Below are positions 51,383-64,000 of a DNA stretch of 64,000 nucleotides, piece by piece. The position numbers and the translations under genes were made by a program. Source of the DNA: Acanthaster planci. Its lineage: Eukaryota > Echinodermata > Asteroidea > Valvatida > Acanthasteridae. The stretch is taken from the NCBI RefSeq assembly GCF_001949145.1, contig NW_019091358.1, forward strand, positions 2,412,535 through 2,476,534, written 5' to 3'. Below the pieces are notes generated by a model, which ran no database searches, was not told the DNA's origin, and worked only from the letters and a program-made list of their open reading frames with translations. Numbering within the stretch: the stretch's first letter is position 1; every line of letters starts with the position of its first letter.

Positions 51383-54154
51383 CTACGAAAACACGTGTGA
51401 AACAGAACAAGAAAGCGGATTAAAAAAAAAAAATCAATCTCGCCAAGTAGAATTTCTATTGAGTATCTTTCGTGTAGACTCAAGCAAATTATCTTTACTT
51501 TCGTAGGGCTCAGAGCATAAAGCTTGCGGGTATTGGAAACTGAGGAATACAGTAACGGCCAAACCTCAACGGCTAAGAAAGTGACCGCACAATTGCAAGT
51601 CTTAAAAACTTTCATATTCATGCATATATTACAAAACGATGCAATATTTTCCACAATAATCATAATAGTATTTTTACGTAGGAATCTATTAAGCCAGTCA
51701 TCTTTTATCGATGTACGCTATATCAATATCCGATTATGCCTGTAACGACTCGTTCCGTCACAGACGAGCAGTAACAAAACACGAAAAGCGATGAAGCAAT
51801 ATTTTACTCCTACACACAATGTAGAAATTCGTAAGGTATAATGCGGAGCATTATGTAACTGACTTTCCAAAAAAGCAGGCCGATTGCGCCCTCTCGTGTA
51901 GCAAAAATAAAGCCAACGGTCTGTAAGTACTCCAATTACTGATTTGCTGAGTTCTACACCGCAAATCTATTTGGACAACAACACTTACAAAGCACTGTGC
52001 TATATGGGAGGACGCCATGTTTGTTGGTGTTTGATACCGTCACGCAAATTAGCGGGCGCAATCAGCGTACGTTGTCACACGAAGACAAAGCGCTCAGCCA
52101 TGCCACACAGTCCGTGACGTCATACCTCATGAGACCACCTACTGGACAGAACGCGCTACTATAGAGAAAGGACACCGATCTCTATGGGGCTACTACCTCA
52201 AAAGCAGTATCTTTAGAACTTCGCTCAGATACCTAAACCCAGCAGTTCACTGCCCCACCGCGCGGTTGCTCCGCTATTAAAGTAAACCGTCCCACAGGAA
52301 TACCAATGAGTTCGCTATTTGCAAATGGCGTAACAGACACACGTCAGGCTGGTGTTCCATTATTAAGGAGACCAGATTTCACAATGATGCAAACATTTAA
52401 ATCCAGTCTTACACCATTGTTTTCGGTTGTTTTGTCGCTCACGGGCGAAAAATTATCATCCCATTTGCCGACAGGTATCAAACACTTGCTCTGCTATACT
52501 CATCGTATCACCCGGTAAATCACAACAGCACAAACGACTAGGAAAACTCACGCGAACACGGGTCAACATAGTAACCCCAAGGCTGCGGTATTCTGAACCA
52601 TTCCCGGTTTTTGGCATGCGATCTACGATTTCCCTACAGCAAAAAGCGGGTGTCTGTAGATGTCGGAGGTTATTATTCATCTTCTGTCACTGTGCCACGA
52701 TAGCCTGAGAAACATTGCTCTTTTATGGTCTCATGTTGCGATTTTCCCCTTCAGCAATACACTTCTCGGCTGTTGACAGTAAAAACAAGACTGGCTTTGA
52801 GAATGTTTGCGCAAAGGTTATGAATGTTTTTTCACGGTGAAATAGTATCCTCAAAGAACATAGAGGATATTTCTATTTTGGAAGCAAAAAAAATCTTAAT
52901 AACAGAGTTAGAAGTTTCTTGAACATTGTGCGGTTCAGCTTGCTTCACATTTATTATGCTGTAATATGAAGACCCTGCCAAGGTAAAACATCAAACATTG
53001 TGGAGGAATGGGTGATCCTGCACGCAGCACAGAGTGCTAGCGAAAGGAAACACTATAACAGATCAAAAAAAGAGAAAAAACGGAGGAATGTCCGCGGCTT
53101 TGCAACCCCGGAGTTTCTAAATCAGGAAATGCCCGGAGCTAAGAAAAAAAAAGTAGCGGCGCTTCAGCGGCAGCGCAGCGAAAACACCGCTAAACAGGAG
53201 GTACGACATCCGATGTCGTCCATGCGATGCCCAAGGCACGACGGCCCCCGAGATCAGGGGAGAGGGGCTTAAGTATTCGCGTATAATGCGTCGAGAGCCG
53301 GACGGGTGCGATCCTCTGAGGAATCAGAGTGTGCCACAGCGCAGCCGCGCTCCTTTGTCTCCGGTGGCTCCTTGAGCCCGGATTTGAGCCATCATTGCGC
53401 GCATCCTCTTGCCGCGCTAGTGCCCGAAGTCACGTCTGCGGAAGATCCCTGCATCAGGACGTGTGGTGCTCGCTGGTGCTCGCTTACGCTCAGCAGGGTG
53501 AGCTGTAGCATTGTTCCTCCTCGTCTCAAACTAATATTTTCCACGAAAAAGAAAACAAAATCGGGTTGCCGCAGGGAGCCTGGACGGGACTGTGGAACGA
53601 GCAAAGCTCCAATTCACGCCCATAGCCCGATCTCCCCATCTGCATCGCTCTGGAAATTTTTATTAATGGCTTGCCCCTCTACGTACACAGACTGTTTTCC
53701 TGCTTTACGTTTTTATTATATAAGCTCTGAAAAGCTTCTAACATTCGTGGAAGTAGACATTGATTATTCAAATTTTCCAAAAACTCTGCGCTGCAGTGTT
53801 GCATTCGAAGCTTTTCCAGACCCACAGATCCAAAACAGAGTTGGCTCTAGGTTTCGTCCAATCCCATTTAATTTGTACGTTATAGAGTCTCCTTTCCGAG
53901 AAAAAGCACTATTAATGACAGTCACGTTCAACTTTCAAGATCTTCGCAGTTATCAAACTCCTCCCGGGATGATTCTTCAAACACATAATATCAAGACCAA
54001 CTCGAAAAAAAAACGCACATTCAAAGACCCACAGGGAAACACACGAATACATTGTTGTGTTGCATGACGAGCATGTCTCAGTTAGAAAATATGACACGCC
54101 TTTCTTTCCTATTCAATTTTTCTTTCTTTTTCTCTTTAATGTGGCCATCAAACC
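51383..54154. other. Last intron of ALDH7A1, part 1
   Basis: Intron DNA on the ALDH7A1 strand. On the minus strand at 52018-51989 there is an ATGGCGTCCTCC start-like word in a YY1-like context followed by TTT|GTAAGTG. It could pass for an alternative first exon, but its phase (0) does not join the last exon (needs 2). A CRE-like TGACGTCA is at 52115-52122. From about 53.0 to 53.65 kb the sequence is GC-richer and gives the long open frame listed at 53306-54067. Confidence 0.5.
53306..54067 (+). CDS. 253-codon open reading frame, no recognised homology
   Basis: This is the longest open frame in the window, on the strand opposite ALDH7A1 and inside its last intron. The predicted product is Ser-, Cys- and Pro-rich in the first half, with a basic KKKTKSG-type patch near residue 85, and has no domain, signal peptide or membrane segment that I recognise. 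The GC-richer first 350 bases partly explain the lack of stops. In another frame of the same strand the words GLPQG (53563) and IFINGLPLYV (53656) resemble LINE reverse transcriptase motifs, but a stop and wrong spacing separate them. Chance or decayed repeat DNA is more likely than a gene. Confidence 0.12.
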   Translation: MRSSEESECATAQPRSFVSGGSLSPDLSHHCAHPLAALVPEVTSAEDPCIRTCGARWCSLTLSRVSCSIVPPRLKLIFSTKKKTKSGCRREPGRDCGTSKAPIHAHSPISPSASLWKFLLMACPSTYTDCFPALRFYYISSEKLLTFVEVDIDYSNFPKTLRCSVAFEAFPDPQIQNRVGSRFRPIPFNLYVIESPFREKALLMTVTFNFQDLRSYQTPPGMILQTHNIKTNSKKKRTFKDPQGNTRIHCCVA

Positions 54155-54500
54155 AGCCTTTTGCGAATTATAAATGTAGTTGAATAAAATCTGAGTTCTT
54201 TAAATTTACGTGAACATAACAATTTGTATTCTCCATACTAAAGAAACGGTTGCTATACCTCGTGATGAGGGACAACCTTTGCTTAGTTACGTTAAAGAGA
54301 CGACTTCCACCAATACGCTGTACTCATTGGAGAAATGCACAAAGGAACCAGTCCATTCTAGAGATGGTGGTCGCTATGCAAAAGCTTGCTCCGAATCACG
54401 AAGTATGGCAACTGTGTCTCTAGTCTGAATTAAATGTTTGCGTGCAATCAGATAACTCAGAGTACCGTATTTTATTCAAATTTAACTCGCAAAAGGCGTA
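54155..54500. mobile_element. Copy B of the long-armed MITE family
   Basis: Left arm (about 54155-54290) and right arm (about 54380-54500, reverse strand) match over more than 100 bases. Paired blocks are GCCTTTTGCGAATTA with GCCTTTTGCGAGTTA, TTGAATAAAATCTGAGTT with TTGAATAAAATACGG-CTGAGTT, and ACTAAAGAAACGGTTGC with ACTAGAGACACAGTTGC, then CGTGAT. A weaker match with TGGCCAT at 54142-54148 and 54505-54511 may push the ends outward. The central part shares GAACCAGTCCATTCTAGAGA and GGTGGTCGCTA with the copy at 58553-58912. No transposase is inside. The 72-codon open frame at 54210-54428 is a by-product of the repeat. Confidence 0.75.
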
Positions 54501-56794
54501 TTACATGGCCACGGAAAGGTTTTCTGTTAGGGTGGGATGTGCATGTAACAAAAGGTTGTACACATCTACGGTTTGAATTACAATACTTGACACAAGCCTC
54601 GCGAGAGTGCATTAACTTTGGGAAGAAAAAAGGTCACTTACGCATCAGAATCTAGAATAAAGATTGGCTCGAATACAAAGTGGATTACGAAAGCACAAAA
54701 CGACGTGCGACTTAGCAGCAAAGATTAATACATTGTACCGGCACATCGCAAACTCCTCTGGGTGGTCGCAACATGTTTCGTGATTTCACGTTTTCTCATT
54801 CGCGCGAAAGGGCAGGCTGTTGAACTTGTTGTTCCGGCAATCCGGCCAAAAGAGTAGTGGCGCAATGGCACAGACGTAATAAACGCATACACCAGAGGCA
54901 AACAACTTTCCGTCCATGTTGAATCATTGTGCCAATCGATTAGATTATCTTTGCGGGGGGAAGGGGGGACTAAGATGCAATTTGCAAGTCCTACGCTTTA
55001 GCAACGCAATGGTCGGGTAACTAGAGCACGTGTAGTACATTTCTGTTCTGATTAAAAATCAAGGAACAGGTCAGTCAGAACTCTCAGTAATCAGTTTATC
55101 TGATTCTAGAACAATTCTCTGGAGAAGATGAAACTGAAGGCGCAATCCGCAATCTACGACGAATCTCACACTCGTCACTAGTTCGTTTTCCCACGTTAAG
55201 TTTTAAATTTGTATCTATTTTTTGTGTATTACCAAATGATTTGTTTACTTGGTTTTGCCGTTAATGGGTGGGGTTTTGGTGGGTAAAGAGAGAGGAATTC
55301 CTTCTTGTCCTTTGATGCACAATCAAAACCCTGCATACATAAAAAAACAGTGGATGGCAAAGCAATTTGTTGGTAGGTGTCTTCTAGCCAAGTTAATGAA
55401 GAAATCATTAGAAGTCATGTTTAGTGGTATCTTCCGAGGAAAAGATGTAGGAAGACTTCCACAAAGAGGAGCAACGCTGAAACCCAAACACTATTTGAGA
55501 CCAAATTCTATCCCCCAACTTTTTTGTCGTTCATCATCAAACCGTGATGCAAATTACAAAAAGTAATCAAGTGCGTATGCTGGGTGACTTCCCCGGCTCC
55601 GGATTACGAAGATATCACACCGACATCAGTTGATATGAGGGGCTTTGAGGGATGTCTCTCAATCCAACGATGTTGAATCCCTGTGGCTTGAGGAAGGCGA
55701 CAGAGAATGATTGGGGGGGGGATTATCTGCAAATTGTTGCTCGAAACGTCAGGCATAATGTGCCCCGTCACAAATGCTCTCGCAGCAGGCAGCGTCTTAT
55801 GAGGGCTCGACCGTGAGACTTAAGAGATTACGAGATTGAACCACATTTTGACGTGGACATGATTTGACTTTTGCTCCCTGGAAATCACAAGTCAATCATA
55901 TCGAGAAACCCGACCACTCACTGAGGCAAGCTTTACCCTCAAAGACCTGGGTTATTTTGAAACTATCTCACAAGTGGAGCGCGGTTTCCTCCTCCCCACT
56001 CCCCACCCCCAACTCGGCAGTGCCATACCTGATTTTTTATAACTTGGCATGGATGTAAAAGCACTCATCAGTCCCAACGTGGTGGAGTTGCAACTCATTG
56101 AATATACGGTCATTGGAAGTTGAAAGCCACGCATGCACCAGCCCGTGTGCATTAAGTGCCGCAGTGGAAAAGTATCCTTTTTTGGTCGACCTGCCCGAGA
56201 ACAGTAAGTTTCATTTTCATAAAAATTGGTGTCAAACAGTTACTGAAAAAACTTCTAAACGATCAACTCGTAAGAAAAATGCACTGTTGCGATATTGATA
56301 AGACGGCATATTCCGTCCCTCAGCTCTTTAAGAATAAAAAAGGATCATCACGGGCTATCTAAAAAATAACGCAGATGCAAAGTACAAATGCCAAAATGAG
56401 GGAAAAGTTGGCTCGAAAGGCAAACGTCTATCTGCCGTGATTTATCTGTACCGTGGACTCTAAAAAAGGTTAAAGATTGATTGTTCAAGGGCCCACGTCC
56501 TACTCCGGCACTTCCACATCTGTTACAAGCTGGCCGTTCTTTCCTCAAGTTAAAACTGAGATACATGTACATGTATGTTCAAATCCAAACGATTTTTAAA
56601 GGACAGCTGCGGTACTGGCCGATAAAGTGCAGCAGAGTTACGTTCCTCTTTACGGTTTACTCACACCATTTCCATCTTTCACCAGATTGTTGCCACCGCA
56701 ATAAGCCTTTTGAGAACGTTCTGAATCTTCGGAAGTTGTAGTCAGCAGGGCAGTAGGCCTACTCTGCATATCGCTGACTTAGGCGAGTAGTGCA
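54501..56794. other. Last intron of ALDH7A1, part 2
   Basis: Intron DNA between the MITE and the LINE. It contains a 105-codon plus-strand frame at 55249-55566, Lys- and Arg-rich, without recognised motif. A TACATGTACATGTATG word lies near 56562-56577. The last part (about 56700-56794) may be the 3' untranslated tail of the LINE. Confidence 0.4.
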
Positions 56795-58560
56795 TACTAT
56801 CGTGCTGTAGGTGCCCCCTTGAGACTCTCTGATGATGTTGACTTGACAATGTCATAATCAAGTTTATTCCGTTCCCTTCAAGATCTCACAAAGAAAGAGT
56901 TTCTGTAAGTCTCAGTACTGGCAAATGGGATTGCAATTTGCATATTGTTACTCTTCCTTGCGCTCCTTTCCGGTCAGTATGCAATAAATGCATCTGTACT
57001 TATTCCCACCATCCTCTTCTGAATCTTGTACAACATAGCTAATCTATCCCTCACCTTTCTCGTTTCCAACGAGCCCCATCCCAGTTCAGACATCTAGGTG
57101 ACACTGCTGCCTCTGTAGTAATTCCCGATGCAAAAGCGTGCAGCTTTCCTTTACCTTTCAAGTTCGTGATGTGACAGGTTTCATAAGGGCCCCAGGCACA
57201 TGTGGTGGCGTATTCCAAAGTAGCTCTGACTAACGTTGTACATGCAACAGTCTTCACTTCCTTGGAGCAGGACCAAAGCTTTCTTCAAAGGAATCCTCAT
57301 GTCCGGTTGGCCTTGGTGGCAGCGTTATCCACATGTTCCCCCACCAAAGTTTACTACCACGCTAGACTCCACGGTATGATTGTGAACTTCTAGGAAAAGG
57401 TGTTTGTCCGCAGAAAACGTAGTCCCTCGTGGGTGGTTTCTTTTTATGAGATTACCATAATAGGTCATTTAGTTGGGTTGAAGCTCATTTGCCATATATG
57501 TTGCCATGATTCCTGGGATTTGAGATCTTCTTGTAAAGAAGTTCATATCCTCTACACTGGAAACCGGTGTAATATAAGACAATCATCTGCAAAAAGCCTC
57601 GATAATACACTTTATGTGACCCGGAAGGTCGTTAAATATAAGTCAGGAACAAATGAGGTCCGAGAACTGTTCCTCGTGGTACCCTGACAGAACTTGTTCT
57701 TCCAAAGACATGCTTCCTTCACAGGCCACCCCTTTGTATCCGGTTTGTGAGAAAATCCCTCATCCAACTATGCAAATTATTTCTGATACCATAACAATCC
57801 AACTTCCCAAAGAGCCTTTCGTGAGGAACCTTATCGAAGGCCTTGGAAAAGTCTAAAATTGCCAAGCGAATGGATTTCCTCTTGTCTAATGCCCTAACAA
57901 CATCGTCAGTGGTCACAGTAAGTTGCGTTTCCGTTGAACGCTTTGCTCGAAAGTCATGTTGAGAGTCCACCAGTATCCCATTCCTATCAAAATGATCCAT
58001 GATGTGAGAATGCGCCATGTGCTCCAATATTTGACATATATGGCACTGGTCGTGGAGACTGGTCTGTAACTATCCGGTGCAGCTTTGTTGCCCTTCTTAA
58101 ATACTGCACAGATGTTTGACTCCTTCCACTGTCGTGGCAATACTCCAGATTCCCCCAGACCAGAATCAATTGAAGACTGGAATAAATCTCTGAGAACAGG
58201 TGCTAGTTTTGATGCAAACATTTTCAGAAACTACTGTGGTATTCATCTGGACCTGCTGCTCTCTTTGGCATCAAAGTCTGAAGTCGTCCCTGCTTCAAAA
58301 ATCTCTAGTTCGGGAATATCCTGTGTTAATGGATTCCATAAAAGGAATATTGAACTTGTTTTCCTCCGTAAATACGCTGGCAAATTGGGCATTTAAAGCT
58401 TCAGCTTTCCCTTTTCCATCACTTATGACCATGAGGTCAGTAAATCTCTTTTCTCCATTTCCCAGGTGTTTCGTGTGAGACCAAAATTGTTGCCATTTTC
58501 CTTCAGAGCTGAAGTCTTGTTCGGCTTTATTCAGTGATTTACTTACTTCCTTCTGACATC
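56795..58560 (-). pseudogene. Dead non-LTR retrotransposon (CR1/jockey-like) RT relic
   Basis: Read on the minus strand the relic runs from KEVSKSLNKAEQDFSSEGKW (about 58550), through LPRQWKESNICAVFKKG and DSYRPVS, then QHDFRAKRSTETQLT and AILDFSKAFDKVPHERL (RT motif A), VPRGTVLGPHLFL with NDLPGHIK, and a FADD-type motif near 57590. It ends with the C-terminal TTLVRATLEYATTCAWGPY, RLAMLYKIQKRMVGI and SFFVRS-REWNKLDYDIV. This order is standard for CR1, L2 and jockey-like LINEs. Frame changes occur after DSYRPVS, before NDLP and inside the FADD motif (one extra T in a T-run near 57591-57595), and there are in-frame stops. The endonuclease part upstream is absent or beyond the MITE abutting at about 58553, so this is a 5'-truncated, inactive copy. 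Confidence 0.85.
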
Positions 58561-58912
58561 TTAGAAAATAAAATCTGATACACTGACTTATCTGATTTAC
58601 TCTGACGTATCTAACTGCACATAAACATAACAACTTGAATGACCCAGACTAAAGACACTGTTGCTATAGAGGTACCTCGCGATTCGGGGCAAGTTTTTAC
58701 CTAGCGACCACCATCTCTGGAATGGACTGGTTCCTTTGTGCCCTTCTTCTCCACTGAAAACGGTGTGTTGGTGCATGGCGAACGGTTGCCCCTGATCACG
58801 AGGTATAGCAACGGTGTCTTTAGTATGGAGAATTTCAATTGACGTGTTCACGTGAATTTAGATGAGGCAGTGTACCAGATTTTATTCGAATTTAACTCTC
58901 AAAAGACTTATT
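58553..58912. mobile_element. Copy A of the long-armed MITE family
   Basis: The left arm (58553-58690) pairs with the right arm (58790-58912, reverse strand). Blocks include AATAAAATCTG with AATAAAATCTGGTAC, CATAAACATAACAACTTGAA with CGTGAACACGTCAATTGAAA, and ACTAAAGACACTGTTGCTAT with ACTAAAGACACCGTTGCTAT, then TACCTCG and GGGGCAA. Two small insertions sit in the left arm. Relative to copy B, either orientation fits because the arms are alike. It abuts the 5' end of the LINE relic. TTCCTTCTGAC at the left edge and TTTCCTTCACA at the right edge could be a decayed target duplication. Confidence 0.75.
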
Positions 58913-59719
58913 ACTATTTCCTTCACAGCGGGTGCACCTGTCTCTTACGTTATATAATGTACCTTTCATCATCTCTGTACAAACTGTGCCATTCTTATTC
59001 CACACATCTCAAGCTTAGCTTTCTCCGGGTGTTTTCATTTCTTCGATGCTATTCACATTATTTCTTGGCATAATCTCAGCTCCAACGTCGTTTTGTAATT
59101 GCACGCTGTGTTGCAGCATCTTCCTTTGCCTAACTAAAGCTAGATTCCAGCTGGTACCTCAGTTTCTGCTCGACGTGAACAATTTGTAATTAAAATAGGT
59201 CTCACGGATCTAGGACAGCTCATGGATACTAAAATTTCTTCATTAACGAACAAAATGAAATTTGAGAGCCTTGTCTTTTCGTGTTGGCCACAAGCATCGG
59301 CTGTGAGATCTTCAAATTTCACCCCAAAAAATTCAAAACTCAAAATTGCAAAATTAAAATGTTCTTGAGTTATTTTCTTGCCCGGAATTAAAATGGCAAT
59401 TTAATGTCGGACAAACTCTATGCAGGCACCTCAGTTCCTCGGTATTTGTTCACCGAGCAGAAAAAAAACAAGCATCTAAATTCATCCCGTATTCCAAGAC
59501 ATACAATCTGCATTTGTAAAGTGGATCAACAACAGCTTCCAGTTTGGCTTGACTTCATGGAGTTTGACTTGACTTCACTGTCTTTGGCTATAGAGTGTAC
59601 TTGGTCTTTGGTAGAAACAGTTTAATTCTCGCCATGTCTGAAATTTGGGGCTACAAAAACATGTGTTCCTATGTTACCCAATGGCCAGCGGCTGCATACT
59701 CTTTGCACAGACATTGTGT
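58913..59719. other. Last intron of ALDH7A1, part 3
   Basis: Intron DNA with no recognisable repeat or exon. It might include upstream LINE sequence separated from the main relic by the MITE, but no conserved motif confirms that. Confidence 0.35.
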
Positions 59720-59957
59720 GCAGGGACGGATCCAAGAATTTTTTGAGAGGGGGGTCAGGCCATTTTTTTTTTGGTCTCATCTTTTGTGGACAAGCGGGAA
59801 CAGTGATGAAACCATTACTTGACATATATTGTTTACACTGATATTGCTGCATTTACTTAAGTTATTTTTATTAGCTACCCCCCATGTTTTTAATACCTTT
59901 TCTCTCTTAAGAGCAGGGGGGTTTTGACACCTCCTGCCCCACGGATCCACACCTGGT
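59720..59957. mobile_element. Short DNA element with CAGG-N-GGATCC ends
   Basis: The left end reads CAGGGACGGATCCAAGAATT then a T-run and a GGGGGG run. The right end on the reverse strand reads CAGGTGTGGATCCGTGGGGC. Mirrored G-runs and C-runs follow inside both ends. GTGTGC is found at both outer edges and may be part of a target duplication, which would suit a hAT-like element of about 240 bases. The translated peptide DPPLKKFLDPSLH across the left end is a by-product typical of this kind of repeat. No transposase is present. Confidence 0.5.

Positions 59958-64000
<4,043 letters not shown>

Noticed and set aside
51989-52018. Alternative first exon of ALDH7A1 on the minus strand (ATGGCGTCCTCC to TTT|GTAAGTG)
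   Set aside because: It ends in phase 0, whereas the last ALDH7A1 exon needs two bases from the previous exon, so splicing to it would break the frame. No other partner exon was seen.
52115-52122. CRE-like TGACGTCA site
   Set aside because: An 8-base word is expected by chance about once in a window this size; another copy occurs at 17671-17678. No promoter context supports either.
53563-53700. Reverse-transcriptase-like words GLPQG and IFINGLPLYV in one plus-strand frame
   Set aside because: A stop codon lies between them and the spacing (about 31 codons) is far longer than the roughly 12 residues in real LINE RT domains. No other RT motif is nearby.

Overview
This window is animal genomic DNA. 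It is AT-rich and gene-poor, with long introns, GT-AG splice sites, many mobile-element relics and no bacterial-style operons. Frequent TAGGCCTA and TACATGTA words, Penelope-, LINE- and Harbinger-type relics, and an antiquitin gene with long introns suggest a marine invertebrate. A deuterostome such as an echinoderm, hemichordate or lancelet is plausible, but that is an inference from sequence style, not a proven placement.

Only one host gene is recognised with confidence: the 3' end of ALDH7A1 (antiquitin, alpha-aminoadipic semialdehyde dehydrogenase) on the minus strand. Its last three coding exons lie at 63825-63898, 61106-61181 and 51328-51382. Splice sites and codon phases agree across all three, and together they encode about the last 68 residues up to the stop codon. 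The gene continues upstream beyond the right edge. Its last intron is about 9.7 kb and holds two copies of an inverted-repeat element, a dead LINE and a GGATCC-ended element.

Layout. 1-13.2 kb: no recognisable gene; a degenerate CCAGCCAA-rich tract, a hairpin and a short duplication. 13.2 kb: a possible short first coding exon with a signal-peptide-like segment. 18.0-18.3 kb: a frameshifted relic of a Penelope-like retroelement. 20.65-21.10 kb: a 437-bp fold-back element flanked by TTAA. 30.43-31.63 kb: a 1.2-kb PIF/Harbinger transposon with terminal inverted repeats and an internally deleted, frameshifted transposase. 38.57-38.73 kb: a 159-bp miniature inverted-repeat element. 42.4-46.2 kb: a stack of repeats, including a miniature element split by a second, C-rich element. 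47.4 kb: a 36-bp minisatellite. 51.3-64 kb: the ALDH7A1 3' end and its introns.

No multi-gene system was found. The most distinctive content is the set of non-autonomous inverted-repeat elements: a TTAA-flanked fold-back, a three-copy family with arms over 100 bp, and a 0.76-kb element with reiterated GGTAAA-TGTCCCCC ends nested in one of those copies. Family assignments come from reading the sequence and recalled motifs; no database search was run.
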